Source of the DNA: Hymenobacter wooponensis | GTDB taxonomy: Bacteria; Bacteroidota; Bacteroidia; Cytophagales; Hymenobacteraceae | DNA: 64,000 nt | NCBI RefSeq assembly: GCF_004745865.1 | Contig: NZ_SRKZ01000001.1 | Location: 62,001 to 126,000, forward strand | Direction: 5' to 3' | Part shown: positions 1 to 8,057 of the stretch, piece by piece | Numbering within the stretch: the first letter of the stretch is position 1 | Layout: each line of letters opens with the position of its first letter | Made by a program: the position numbers and the translations under genes | The notes under the pieces: generated by a model | The model's input: only the letters and a program-made list of their open reading frames with translations | Database searches by the model: none | Told to the model about the DNA's origin: nothing

Positions 1-682
1 GATCGAAGGTAACGAGGCCGGAATCTTCGAACTCTGTTGTTTCCCCGTGGTTGAAGTCACGGAAACGGGCTGAGATATTAGTGATGTCGCCGAAGACCCA
101 ATAGAGCAAATCCACAAAGTGACTAAACTGGGTGAAGAGAGTGCCGCCATCTTGCTGCTGAGTACCTTTCCAGCCACCGGCGTGATAATAGCGTGCGTCG
201 CGGTTCCAGAAACAGTTGATCTGCACCAGATACACCTGGCCTAGCTGCCCTCCCTCCACGAGCTGCTTTAGCCAGGCGGCAGGCGGTGAGTATCGGTTTT
301 GCATCACTCCAAATACCAGGCGGCCGGTTTGCTCAGCCATGCGCACTACGGCTTCGGCGTCGCGTGTGCGAAGAGCAATGGGCTTTTCAATTACTACATG
401 TAAACCATGCGCCAAGCCAGCTATAGCTTGTGGAGTATGCTGGTCATTTGGTGTAGCTATAGTTAACACATCTGCCTCACAGTTAGCTAAAAAGCACGCT
501 TCCAGTGAAGAAAAGAAAGGAATACCTGGAAATTCTAGGCTTAGCGCTGCGGCCAACTCCGTATTTGTATCTACTAAGCCAACCAGTTGAGCTCCGGGGT
601 AACGCGCTACTAGCGTCGCGTGCCGGCGGCCGATGTGGCCTACACCGCAGATGACGAAACGAACGGGAAGGGAATCGGGCAA
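1..682 (-). CDS. Gfo/Idh/MocA-family oxidoreductase, C-terminus cut by window edge
   Basis: The minus strand reads an open frame that runs off the left edge of the window. Its N-terminus carries the Rossmann dinucleotide motif CGVGHIGRRHA, followed further on by the hallmark EKP segment (VIEKPIALRTRDAE) of Gfo/Idh/MocA NAD(P)-dependent oxidoreductases, which act on sugars and inositols. A segment reading FSHFVDLLYWVFGD matches the conserved histidine-aspartate region of the C-terminal domain. The only plausible start is TTG at 682, because an in-frame stop lies two codons further upstream and no ATG precedes the Rossmann motif. The substrate cannot be told. About two thirds of a normal 330-350-residue protein is present. 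Confidence 0.85.
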   Translation of the reverse strand, partial: MPDSLPVRFVICGVGHIGRRHATLVARYPGAQLVGLVDTNTELAAALSLEFPGIPFFSSLEACFLANCEADVLTIATPNDQHTPQAIAGLAHGLHVVIEKPIALRTRDAEAVVRMAEQTGRLVFGVMQNRYSPPAAWLKQLVEGGQLGQVYLVQINCFWNRDARYYHAGGWKGTQQQDGGTLFTQFSHFVDLLYWVFGDITNISARFRDFNHGETTEFEDSGLVTFD

Positions 683-755
683 GGTGGCTTATAGTAAGGC
701 AGGGAGCACAACCGCAAGCTCCGAAAAAATGCGCGTTTCTCCTGCACAAAACAAA

Positions 756-786
756 ACCCGTAACCTCCTCTTAGGAAGCTACGGGT
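756..786 (-). terminator. Intrinsic terminator downstream of the M48 peptidase gene
   Basis: ACCCGTA pairs with TACGGGT, with an inner TCCT/AGGA pairing. Read on the minus strand, the hairpin is followed by a T-rich run (TTTTGTTTTG). It lies about 40 bp past the stop codon of the M48 gene. Confidence 0.75.
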
Positions 787-827
787 CCGTTTATATGCTA
801 GCCTTCTCGGCCAGAAGCGGTTATTGG

Positions 828-1634
828 TTACAGAAGCCTTTTCAGCTCTTCGAAGTTGGAATTGCTCACGTTGCGGTTGGTGCATCCAAGCTGCTGCGCG
901 CTCTTCTGGATGTTGGCAATGCGTGAACCAGGGTTGGGGTGGGTGCTCAAGAATTCGGGCGTGCCCCCACTTCCCTGCTTCTCAGCCTTGATGAAAAAGC
1001 CGGCGGCTCCGTCGCAGGCATAGTAGCGGGTGCCATTGAGGTAGATAGTGGAATACTTATCGGCTTCCGTTTCGTAGCTGCGGCTGAATTTGAGCTGCCC
1101 TAAACCAGCGGCAATCTGCACGAGCTGGTTGGAGTTGTTGCCCAGCACAATGCCCGCCAGCAGGCTGATACCATACTGCTGCTGCAGCATTTGGGTGCTG
1201 TGGCGGCGGTCGGCGTGGGCAATTTCGTGGCCTAGCACGCCGGCCAGCTGATTTTCATTGTCCAGAAACTTAATCAAACCAGTAAACACATAAATGTGGC
1301 CGCCGGGAGTGGCAAAGGCGTTCTGGGTCTGGTCGTCTTTGATAATCTGCACATCCCAGGGGAATTGGGTGCGGTATTTCAGGTTGCCATTATCAAGCAC
1401 GCGTTTCACTACCCCATTCAGCAAGGTATAAGCGCGGGCATTGCTGGATTTTTCAAGCAGCTGACCCTTGGCACGATATAATGAGTCGGTCTGGCGGGCT
1501 ACTTGCGCACCCAGGGCAATATCCTGGTTAATAGAAAAGAGGTTGAAGCCCTGACGGGGGGCATTGATGGCTGCGGTAGTAACAACCGACACTACAGCCA
1601 AGGGCAGAAAGAGGGTTAAAAAGGGACGGCGCAT
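828..1634 (-). CDS. M48-family zinc metallopeptidase, membrane-anchored or exported
   Basis: The zinc-binding motif HEIAH is at residues 136-140 and the third-ligand motif ETEAD at 188-192, which together define the M48 (HtpX/Oma1/BepA/LoiP) peptidases. Residues about 5-23 are hydrophobic and would act as a signal or membrane anchor. I chose ATG at 1634 (MRRPFLTLF) because it gives a normal charged n-region; a longer frame reaches 1697. By family knowledge, periplasmic M48 proteins degrade misfolded envelope proteins and help outer-membrane quality control. The length of 268 residues is typical of the BepA-like subgroup without TPR repeats. It is monocistronic with its own terminator. Confidence 0.88.
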   Translation of the reverse strand: MRRPFLTLFLPLAVVSVVTTAAINAPRQGFNLFSINQDIALGAQVARQTDSLYRAKGQLLEKSSNARAYTLLNGVVKRVLDNGNLKYRTQFPWDVQIIKDDQTQNAFATPGGHIYVFTGLIKFLDNENQLAGVLGHEIAHADRRHSTQMLQQQYGISLLAGIVLGNNSNQLVQIAAGLGQLKFSRSYETEADKYSTIYLNGTRYYACDGAAGFFIKAEKQGSGGTPEFLSTHPNPGSRIANIQKSAQQLGCTNRNVSNSNFEELKRLL

Positions 1635-1789
1635 ATGCAGTAAAGAGAACAAGTAAGAGGGGAGTAATACGGCTCCAAGAAAAAACAGTGCCAGCAAAAG
1701 CAGCTTCCTGCACTTCTTGCCCCCAGAAGCGCCAGAAGATTAGCCATTCCGTAAGCTGCTCATGCAAGCCCAACGTGCTATTAACTGGC

Positions 1790-2944
1790 CTAGGCCCACG
1801 CTTGCAACACTTGGCAGATGTAGGCCACTTGCGCCATCGTGAGCATGGGGTGCATGGGCAGAGAAAGCACCGTGCGCGAGAGGCGTTCCGCCACCGGAAA
1901 CTCTCCCAATTGGTGGCCTAGATAGGCATACGCTGGCTGCAGATGATTGGGCAGCGGATAGTATACTGCACTTGGAATACCGTGCGCCCCCAGGTATTGC
2001 TGCAGCTGCTCACGCTGACCAGGCAAATCGGGGCCTTGCACTGTGTATTGATGGAAAACGTGCGTGCTGCGTGGGTCTCGGCCTGGGGGCCGCAGGCTGG
2101 GGTGGCCTAGTAGGGCAGCATCGTACTGGGTTGCAATGTGCTGGCGGGCGGCGGTCCAGGCATCCAGATAGGGCAGCTTCACGCGCAAGAGAGCTGCCTG
2201 CAGGGTATCAAGGCGCGAGTTCAGGCCGATGAGTTCGTGGTGGTACTTGCGGGTTTGGCCATGGTTGGCAAGCTGGCGCAGTGTGTGGGCCCGCGCTGCA
2301 TCTCGCGTAAAAAGAGCCCCACCATCACCAAAGCCCCCTAGGTTTTTGCTGGGAAAGAACGACGTGGTGCCTACCTCCCCCACTGTACCAGCCGCCCACA
2401 CCTGCCCCGTAGAGAATGTAAACGTGGCTCCGATAGCTTGAGCATTGTCTTCCAACAAAGGCACATTGTGCTGGTTGGCCAGCAGGCGGAGAACCTCCAA
2501 ATCGGCACACTGCCCAAATAAATGCACCGCCAGAATAGCGCCCGTGCGGGAGGTTACAGCCGCCGCCACGGCTGCCGGATCCAGATTATATGTATCAGGG
2601 GCAACATCAACGGGCACAGGCACCAGGCCTAGCACAGCGGCCGCCTCCCATGTGGCCACGTAGGTAAATGCGGGCACCAGAATTTCGGTGCCGCGTGGTA
2701 GGCCTAGGCTCATGAGCGCCAATTGAAGCGCATCGGTGCCATTGGCGCAGGGAACTACGTGGGCACCACCCACATACTGGCCTAGCTCCGCAGCAAACTG
2801 CTGCACGGCACCGCCCTGAATAAAGGCGGCTTCGTGGAAGGTAGTGCGCACGGCTGCATCTAATTCAGGCTGAATGGGCGCATGCTGGGCACGCAGGTCC
2901 AGGAGCTGAATAGGCTGGGGCGGAAGCAGCGGAGCAGACAACAA
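1790..2944 (-). CDS. DegT/DnrJ/EryC1/StrS-family PLP aminotransferase
   Basis: This is a 384-residue fold-type I aminotransferase. The pyridoxal-phosphate lysine is K200 in SFFPSKNLGGFGDGGA, and the phosphate-binding segment CANGTDALQLAL is near residue 66. The aspartate of the LLEDNAQAIG segment (about 164) would contact the cofactor ring. By family, such enzymes transaminate a nucleotide-linked keto-sugar during surface polysaccharide or antibiotic-sugar synthesis. No sugar-nucleotide genes lie next to it, so the substrate is unknown. The stop codon TAG is itself part of a GGCCTAG heptamer. A TATCTTTG promoter box lies 26 bp upstream of the start. Confidence 0.9.
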   Translation of the reverse strand: MLSAPLLPPQPIQLLDLRAQHAPIQPELDAAVRTTFHEAAFIQGGAVQQFAAELGQYVGGAHVVPCANGTDALQLALMSLGLPRGTEILVPAFTYVATWEAAAVLGLVPVPVDVAPDTYNLDPAAVAAAVTSRTGAILAVHLFGQCADLEVLRLLANQHNVPLLEDNAQAIGATFTFSTGQVWAAGTVGEVGTTSFFPSKNLGGFGDGGALFTRDAARAHTLRQLANHGQTRKYHHELIGLNSRLDTLQAALLRVKLPYLDAWTAARQHIATQYDAALLGHPSLRPPGRDPRSTHVFHQYTVQGPDLPGQREQLQQYLGAHGIPSAVYYPLPNHLQPAYAYLGHQLGEFPVAERLSRTVLSLPMHPMLTMAQVAYICQVLQAWA

Positions 2945-2969
2945 TGTAGAGCAAAAGATGGAGGAGCTT

Positions 2970-2977
2970 CAAAGATA
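2970..2977 (-). promoter_or_regulatory. Bacteroidota-type -7 promoter box for the aminotransferase
   Basis: TATCTTTG on the minus strand matches the TAnnTTTG consensus of the Bacteroidota primary sigma factor, 26 bp before the ATG at 2944. No clear -33 TTTG is visible. Confidence 0.55.
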
Positions 2978-3096
2978 GAATGCCTTGCAGAACCTGCCGC
3001 TGAGGCGTACGTAACCCGCTATATAGCCCTACCGTTAAGTAGGCTACTCCCCTCCCGCATAGTACTCTCTCTTTTTCCCGCCTATTCCCTACTGCC

Positions 3097-4008
3097 ATGT
3101 TCAGGAAAACCCTAACTATCAACGCCCTTGCTGCCGTGCTTATGGCTGGCGGCCTCACCTTCACGCAGACTAGCTGCTCCAATGCCGACAAAAAAGAAGT
3201 GTCGGCGGAAAGCGACGAGGCCTACAATGATTTTAAAACCTTCGTATCGAATACTGAAGCTAAAGCCGAGAATGTAGCGGACGAAGCAGAAGCCGATTAC
3301 GAAGCAGAGACCAACCAGCTGAAATCGGACTTTGACGCCAAAGTAGCAGCAGTAGACAAGTACTCGGATCAGTACGATGACACGCGCCGCCAAGAAATTG
3401 AGCAGTTGCGCACTCGTTACACCACGGCGTACGACAAGCGCGATATGGCTTGGAAAAACCGTCCTAATGCCGTTGCTACTACTAGCACTAGCTCTGCGAA
3501 CCTGAAGCCCGGCAAATACTACAAGCCCATGTCGCCGGCGGCAAACATTACGGCGGCAAATGCCCGCGCTACTTACGAGTCGTTCGTGAAAAACATCAAG
3601 CAAAACGAAGACCGTTACGACATCGACGACTGGCGCTATATCAACTCAGAGTGGCGCGCGCTAGATGAGGCCTACGATAAGGTTAAGAAAGATATTCCGG
3701 CCCGTGACTTAGCTGAAATTCAGAAAGAGAAACTGAAGTACGCAGCCTTCAAATCGTTTGACAAGGCGGAAGCTCGCGCAGCACAGGGTGCTGATGCTGT
3801 GAGTGGTGAAGCTCAGGATGTAAAGGCTGGCACGGCTGATGAGCGCAGCAAAGTTGGGCAAGCGGCTAGCAATACAGCCCAAGATGTTAAAGAAGCCGGC
3901 AAAGACGTAGGCCAAGGTGCCGCTAAGGTTGGCAAGAAAGTAGGAGGCGCTGTAAAAGGTGCTTACAAAGAAGTGAAGTCAGAAGTAAAGAACACCGACA
4001 ACGATTAG
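3097..4008 (+). CDS. Predicted lipoprotein with charged, Ala/Lys-rich helical repeats
   Basis: The 303-residue product starts with a signal peptide ending in TFTQTSC, so Cys27 is a likely lipidation site. The following region is rich in Glu, Asp, Lys and Ala and is probably coiled coil (about residues 40-115). The C-terminal 80 residues carry repeated AQDVKxAG / GKKVGGAVKGAYKEV units resembling LEA-like or apolipoprotein-like amphipathic helices. I do not recognise a named family. It stands alone between divergent or convergent minus-strand genes and has its own strong terminator. A structural or stress role in the envelope would be a guess. Confidence 0.85.
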   Translation: MFRKTLTINALAAVLMAGGLTFTQTSCSNADKKEVSAESDEAYNDFKTFVSNTEAKAENVADEAEADYEAETNQLKSDFDAKVAAVDKYSDQYDDTRRQEIEQLRTRYTTAYDKRDMAWKNRPNAVATTSTSSANLKPGKYYKPMSPAANITAANARATYESFVKNIKQNEDRYDIDDWRYINSEWRALDEAYDKVKKDIPARDLAEIQKEKLKYAAFKSFDKAEARAAQGADAVSGEAQDVKAGTADERSKVGQAASNTAQDVKEAGKDVGQGAAKVGKKVGGAVKGAYKEVKSEVKNTDND

Positions 4009-4033
4009 TCGCTTCCTTTCCAAAAATAGCAAA

Positions 4034-4065
4034 ACCCGGCTCCTGCACAGGAGTCGGGTTTTTTG
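4034..4065 (+). terminator. Intrinsic terminator after the lipoprotein gene
   Basis: ACCCGgCTCC pairs with GGAGtCGGGT around the loop TGCACA, followed by TTTTTT. It is 26 bp after the stop codon and probably also works for the convergent glycosyltransferase gene. Confidence 0.85.
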
Positions 4066-4103
4066 TTGCTCAACTTATGCCATAGCAACCCTCCAGCTCT
4101 GTA

Positions 4104-5003
4104 CTAGGCTGTCAATTCGCGGAGTAGCCAGTAAAGCTTCAGAGCATCTAACTGACGGAGGCTGGGGCGTGTTGAGAGCAGATTCCGGCGCACTTGCTGC
4201 TGCCGCAACTTGAAGGCAACGCAAACCGGTTCGGCTAGCCCCCACCGCTGGAGCCGTAGTGCCGCTTGCAGCAGCTTCGTATCAGTACCAAGTCCCTCAG
4301 CACGGTACAGCTGCACCAGGTTACGGACGGCATCATGGGTTTTCTGCAGGAAGATGGCCGCTGGCTCCAGCCCATCGTGTAGCACGGGGTTGTCAAGGTG
4401 TAGTAAGGAGATGCCCGCCCGCCGCAGCAGCCACCCAAATTTTGTATCCTCGTGTCCGTAGCGTGTCAGACTTTCATCGAGGCCTAGCTGCCGAAATATC
4501 TCAGCCCGAATAAGCAGATTGTTGAGCGTGAGCTGCCCGTGCGGGGCGCGTTGTCGCACGGCGGCGGGTCGGGCTTCGCGGCGGCGGCCATACATCCAGC
4601 GTAAGAGCAAACCAGGACTGCTGGGCGGAGTGGCTTCGTAAGCAGTACCACCCACTAGTACTGGCGCCAGGTGGCAAGCCGCCGCGTAGCGTGCTAAGAA
4701 TTGCGAGTCTGGCAATTGGCTGTCGTTATCAAGCAAAAGCAGCCACTCGTGCTGGGCCTGGGCTGCCAGTACGTTGCGAATAGCTGCCCGACCAATGTTC
4801 TGCGGTAACTCTTGGTAATGCACTGCCGCTAGGCCTGCCAGCGCCCGATTCTGCTTGCGCACTTCTTCTGAGGAGCCATCATCCAAACACCGGATTTCCA
4901 CAGGGCCTCCCCAACTTGGCACTTGCTCTAGCAGCGCCCGTACCAGCGGCGTAACGTCGCGGTTGAAGACGGGAATCAGCACGGAAAGTGCGGGCGCGTT
5001 CAA
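4104..5003 (-). CDS. Family 2 glycosyltransferase
   Basis: The 299-residue protein begins with the GT-A fold opening strand ALSVLIPVFNRD, has a DDGSSEE segment at about residues 41-47, and the metal-binding DxD as DND at residues 92-94 (LLLLDNDSQLP). A later segment, RYGHEDTKFGWLLRRAG, matches the catalytic ED region of GT2 enzymes. By family it transfers a sugar from a nucleotide donor; the acceptor is not predictable. It starts 48 bp after the ftsE-like gene on the same strand, so the two may be cotranscribed. Confidence 0.88.
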   Translation of the reverse strand: MNAPALSVLIPVFNRDVTPLVRALLEQVPSWGGPVEIRCLDDGSSEEVRKQNRALAGLAAVHYQELPQNIGRAAIRNVLAAQAQHEWLLLLDNDSQLPDSQFLARYAAACHLAPVLVGGTAYEATPPSSPGLLLRWMYGRRREARPAAVRQRAPHGQLTLNNLLIRAEIFRQLGLDESLTRYGHEDTKFGWLLRRAGISLLHLDNPVLHDGLEPAAIFLQKTHDAVRNLVQLYRAEGLGTDTKLLQAALRLQRWGLAEPVCVAFKLRQQQVRRNLLSTRPSLRQLDALKLYWLLRELTA

Positions 5004-5051
5004 GGTGATTGTGGTAGATTGCAGGTCAGGGCGCGGTACGTACTGGTGCCG

Positions 5052-5765
5052 TTAATACTCCATTTTCAGGTCGAAAGGCGTCCGCACGGAATCTACCAGG
5101 TTCCCTTGCTCGCACTTGAGCACCCGCTTAGGGTATTGCTTGATAATCTGGTAATTGTGCGTAGCCATTAGCACGGCTGTACCAGAGTTATTAATTTCTA
5201 CGAACAGACGCATAATGCTATCGGCCACGTCGGGGTCGAGGTTACCCGTAGGCTCATCGGCGAGCAGCAGCAAGGGTTCGTTCAACAGCGCCCGCGCAAT
5301 TACCACGCGCTGCTGCTCGCCACCCGACAGCTGATGAGGCATTTTGCTGGCCGAGTTAGCTAGGCCTACACGCATGAGCACTTCTGAAATTCGCTGCTGC
5401 TTGCGCGCTTTGCCTTTCCAACCGGTGGCATTCAGCACGAATAGCAGGTTATCCGCTACGGAGCGGTCAAAGAGCAGCTGAAAGTCTTGAAAGATGATGC
5501 CCAACTTCCGCCGCAGGTACGGTACCTTACTTCCTCCAGCCAGCTTAGGCAACGGAAAGCCTACTACAGTCCCGGAGCCGGCGGGCAGCGGCAAATCAGC
5601 GTAAAGCGTTTTAAGCAAGGAACTTTTGCCCGAGCCTGTGCGACCCACCAAGTAGGCAAACTCACCTTTCTCCAACGTAAACGTGACCTTTTGCAGCACG
5701 GTGTTTACGTCCTGCATAATGTAGGCGTCGTGCAGCTCAATAACCGGGGCGGACGAGGTAGGCAT
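5052..5765 (-). CDS. ftsE: FtsE-like ABC transporter ATP-binding protein
   Basis: The Walker A motif GRTGSGKSS is at residues 41-49, the ABC signature LSGGEQQR at 146-153 and Walker B LLLLADEPTGNLDP at 165-178. The size (237 residues) and the NLDPDVADSIMRLF segment fit FtsE, which with the permease FtsX controls peptidoglycan hydrolases during division; related MacB/LolD ATPases look similar. No ftsX is next to it, which is common in Bacteroidota. ATG at 5765 (MPTSSAPVIELHDAYIM) is preferred over an in-frame start at 5852, because the upstream part is unlike any ATPase. A TATCTTCG near-consensus -7 box at 5771-5778 almost touches the start codon. Confidence 0.88.
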   Translation of the reverse strand: MPTSSAPVIELHDAYIMQDVNTVLQKVTFTLEKGEFAYLVGRTGSGKSSLLKTLYADLPLPAGSGTVVGFPLPKLAGGSKVPYLRRKLGIIFQDFQLLFDRSVADNLLFVLNATGWKGKARKQQRISEVLMRVGLANSASKMPHQLSGGEQQRVVIARALLNEPLLLLADEPTGNLDPDVADSIMRLFVEINNSGTAVLMATHNYQIIKQYPKRVLKCEQGNLVDSVRTPFDLKMEY

Positions 5766-5805
5766 AGAAGCGAAGATACGGGCGGCGGGCAGTTCAAAAA
5801 AATAG

Positions 5806-5875
5806 CATTCCGAACGGAGTAAGAAGCCAAGTAGTGCCCAAGGGCAAACCACAGCTTCTCACTCCGTTCGGAATG
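5806..5875. repeat. Intergenic inverted repeat with 21-nt arms
   Basis: Arms 5806-5826 and 5855-5875 are reverse complements with one mismatch (CATTCCGAACGGAG / CTCCGTTCGGAATG cores). It lies between the 67-residue protein gene and ftsE. A strong hairpin would form in RNA from either strand. Confidence 0.85.
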
Positions 5876-5892
5876 ACAGCAAACAAGACGGT

Positions 5893-6096
5893 TTAGATTT
5901 CCAGCTTCTGCAGCTTACCGAACTCTAGGCCTAGAATAACCCCAGCCAGCTCGGTCTCCTTGTTCTCCAGCCCATAACGGTGTAAATCCTTCAGGGGGCG
6001 GTCGGCGCGGAAGTAGGCAATGAGCACAAAGTTCTCATCGCGCAGCTGAATGTAATCGGGAATCTTGGCCTTGCCTTTTACTTTGATGATGTACAT
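5893..6096 (-). CDS. Small conserved-looking hypothetical protein (67 aa)
   Basis: A short frame (MYIIKVKGKAKIPDYIQLRD...) with no signal peptide or membrane segment and a mixed beta/alpha pattern. Codon use is normal for the region and no competing frame exists. I do not recognise the family. It lies between fsa and ftsE on the same strand, 168 bp downstream of fsa and separated from ftsE by an inverted repeat. The function is unknown. Confidence 0.6.
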   Translation of the reverse strand: MYIIKVKGKAKIPDYIQLRDENFVLIAYFRADRPLKDLHRYGLENKETELAGVILGLEFGKLQKLEI

Positions 6097-6264
6097 AGAC
6101 GATGTGGGGATTGTTGATAGCCAGATGTGCCAGCTCCAAAACGCAGATTATAAAATAGGTTGCTATTCACAACTGCGAGTGCCCCTTGTAACGTCAGCAG
6201 CGCAGTCATTAACCTATCCTAAAATCAACTGATCAGCACACCTGCTCATCAGCACATCAAGTGA

Positions 6265-6921
6265 CTAGCCGTTTACCTTTTTATGGTCGGCCAAGAACGT
6301 AGCCAGACCTTTATCTGTGAGGGGGTGGTTGAGTAGGCCGTTAATCACGCTCAGCGGGCAGGTCACTACATCGGCGCCCAACTCAGCGCACTGCAGCAGG
6401 TGCGGTACGTGGCGCACAGAAGCCGCTAGTACTTGCGTAGGATAGCCGTAGTTGGAGAAGATATCCACGATTTGCTGCACGAGCTGCAAACCATCCTGTC
6501 CGATATCATCGAGGCGGCCTACGAACGGCGACACGTATGTGGCACCGGCTTTAGCAGCCAGCAGTGCTTGTCCGGCCGAGAAGATGAGGGTGCAGTTGGT
6601 TTTAATGCCTTTCTCCGAGAAATATTTAATAGCCTTTACGCCGTCCTTGATCATGGGCACCTTCACCACAATGTTAGGGTGCAAGTCGGCCAGGGCTTCC
6701 CCCTCCCGGATGATTTCGTCGAACTCCGTAGCAATTACTTCCGCCGATACGTCGCCATCTACTATCTCGCAGATCTGGCGGTAATGGTTCATTACGGCGT
6801 CTAAGCCCTTGATGCCCTCTTTGGCCATCAGCGAAGGGTTAGTAGTTACACCATCAAGCACACCAAGCTCTACGGCTTCCTGAATTTCGGCAAGGTTAGC
6901 GGTATCGAGAAAGAATTTCAT
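6265..6921 (-). CDS. fsa: Fructose-6-phosphate aldolase / small transaldolase
   Basis: The 218-residue protein matches the short transaldolase family (MipB/TalC/Fsa): it opens with [16 protein letters not shown], has the [11 protein letters not shown] motif at about residues 26-36 and the Schiff-base lysine K87 in NIVVKVPM. These cytosolic TIM-barrel enzymes either split fructose-6-phosphate to dihydroxyacetone and glyceraldehyde-3-phosphate or act as transaldolase in the pentose phosphate pathway. The sequence alone does not decide which, and Bacteroidota often use this form as their transaldolase. It would link well with the pentose genes further along the window. A TAGCTTTG promoter box is 26 bp upstream. 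Confidence 0.93.
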   Translation of the reverse strand: MKFFLDTANLAEIQEAVELGVLDGVTTNPSLMAKEGIKGLDAVMNHYRQICEIVDGDVSAEVIATEFDEIIREGEALADLHPNIVVKVPMIKDGVKAIKYFSEKGIKTNCTLIFSAGQALLAAKAGATYVSPFVGRLDDIGQDGLQLVQQIVDIFSNYGYPTQVLAASVRHVPHLLQCAELGADVVTCPLSVINGLLNHPLTDKGLATFLADHKKVNG

Positions 6922-6946
6922 GCGAACAAGTTGAAAAGAAGATGCT

Positions 6947-6954
6947 CAAAGCTA
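6947..6954 (-). promoter_or_regulatory. -7 promoter box for fsa
   Basis: TAGCTTTG on the minus strand fits TAnnTTTG and lies 26 bp before the fsa start codon. Confidence 0.5.
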
Positions 6955-7041
6955 ATCACGGATTAGCCGGATTTGTCGGATTAACCAGATTTTATGGCTC
7001 TGGGTTAGGCACAGACTGGAAAGGGAATTACCTAAAATGCA

Positions 7042-7066
7042 AAAAGCGGCCCAAAGAGCCGCTTTT
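7042..7066 (-). terminator. Hairpin terminator between SRP RNA and fsa
   Basis: AAAAGCGGC pairs with GCCGCTTTT over a 7-base loop. The A/T-flanked stem can work in both directions. It separates the SRP RNA gene from fsa. Confidence 0.7.
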
Positions 7067-7132
7067 ATATGCTAAGTAGGCTAGCCGATCCGGTTAACCA
7101 GATCCAGCTGTCTACATACGAGACAAAAAAAA

Positions 7133-7220
7133 GCGAGCCAAAATCGCACCGCTCAACCACCTACCCTTGCTACCTTCCGGTCCTGGGGGAGTTCAGCAGG
7201 AGCTGGTCGTTCTGACTCGC
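7133..7220 (-). ncRNA. ffs: Bacterial signal recognition particle RNA (4.5S-type)
   Basis: The minus strand contains the near-universal SRP S-domain core: CCCCCAGGACCGGAAGG followed by TAGCAAGGGTAGG, that is, the apical GGAA tetraloop region and the asymmetric internal loop that bind Ffh. The ends pair: 5' GCGAGTC... with ...GGCTCGC 3'. A run of eight Ts (minus strand, 7125-7132) follows as terminator. A TATCTTTG -7 box lies just upstream at 7227-7234, placing the transcription start near 7220. The short length of about 90-100 nt matches the small bacterial form without an Alu domain. Confidence 0.95.
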
Positions 7221-7226
7221 CGGGTG

Positions 7227-7234
7227 CAAAGATA
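7227..7234 (-). promoter_or_regulatory. Promoter of the SRP RNA gene
   Basis: TATCTTTG (-7 consensus) on the minus strand, with TTGATG 19 bp further upstream as a possible -33 element. It sits about 7 bp before the predicted RNA 5' end. Confidence 0.7.
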
Positions 7235-7395
7235 CAAAGCACTTCTGGCCAATCATCAACTCGCACCGCATTTTTCTGTCTTTTGTGGCCTAACGACAGA
7301 TAATCAGCAAGATTTATTTTTTTATCAACTGCTGCTACTGCCATTTGGTCAACCTTCTTCTTGCTCTGTCAGCTACTAAACTGCCAAGGCATTTA

Positions 7396-7821
7396 CTAGT
7401 TCTTGTATGCCTTCTCAGCAGCTTTGCTGCGCTTCTTAAGATCACGCTTATAATTCGCTACGGCCTCTAGCGTGAAAGACGTGGGCTGGGTGGCACTAAC
7501 CGTCTGCTCCATGTCTTTATAGCCCGCGTAGGTTATGCGCAGTACCGGTTTTGCGGTTGTGGTGCGCAGTACGTACCCACCCACAGAATTGGTAGTAATT
7601 GTATTATTTTTATCTCCAACTACCGACACATTGGCACCAGCTAGTGGTTCTCCCATATCATTAAAAACAGTTCCGGTTAGAACTTTCACAGGTAACGACT
7701 CTGCCTTGGTTTCTTTGGGGTAAACAGGTTCTTGCATGCCTCCGGAAGTGGTTTGGGCATATAATGAAAACGCTGGAAGGATGCCTAGTAAGCTGAGCAG
7801 GATACGAACGAATGCTTTCAT
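7396..7821 (-). CDS. Exported protein with carboxypeptidase-regulatory-like (CNA_B-type) domain
   Basis: A signal peptide (MKAFVRILLSLLGILPAFSLYAQ) precedes one beta-sandwich domain: VKVLTGTVFNDMGEPLAGANVSV...GGYVLRTTTAKPVLRITYAGY. This is the same domain found at the N-terminus of SusC-type receptors, here as a stand-alone protein of 141 residues with a basic tail (KRDLKKRSKAAEKAYKN). I chose ATG at 7821 because it places the signal peptide correctly; an upstream in-frame start at 7845 exists. Its role is unknown. A TATCTTTG promoter box lies at 7889-7896. Confidence 0.85.
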   Translation of the reverse strand: MKAFVRILLSLLGILPAFSLYAQTTSGGMQEPVYPKETKAESLPVKVLTGTVFNDMGEPLAGANVSVVGDKNNTITTNSVGGYVLRTTTAKPVLRITYAGYKDMEQTVSATQPTSFTLEAVANYKRDLKKRSKAAEKAYKN

Positions 7822-7888
7822 ATGCGTGGGCGATTTGTGGTACACAAGGAGGGTTTGCCACTAGTTAGTGGGCACTAAATACTTTGTT

Positions 7889-7896
7889 CAAAGATA
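7889..7896 (-). promoter_or_regulatory. -7 promoter box for the CNA_B-type protein gene
   Basis: TATCTTTG on the minus strand, 68 bp before the chosen start codon, matching TAnnTTTG. Confidence 0.55.
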
Positions 7897-8057
7897 TGAT
7901 TTTACAAGTAAGCTGTTTTTATGCATTTGGGTTCATTTCTTTTGTCAAACTAAAAACGCCGCCATTTGAATTACCCTTATCCCTCGTTGAAATAACAAAC
8001 CGGCCGAGATAGTGGCCACCGATTTTGTGCTCCACGGCGGGGTTCTTACCTTTGCCC

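Noticed and set aside
7153..7344. Open frame of 63 codons on the minus strand
   Set aside because: It lies across the SRP RNA gene and its promoter; the SRP core motif explains the sequence.
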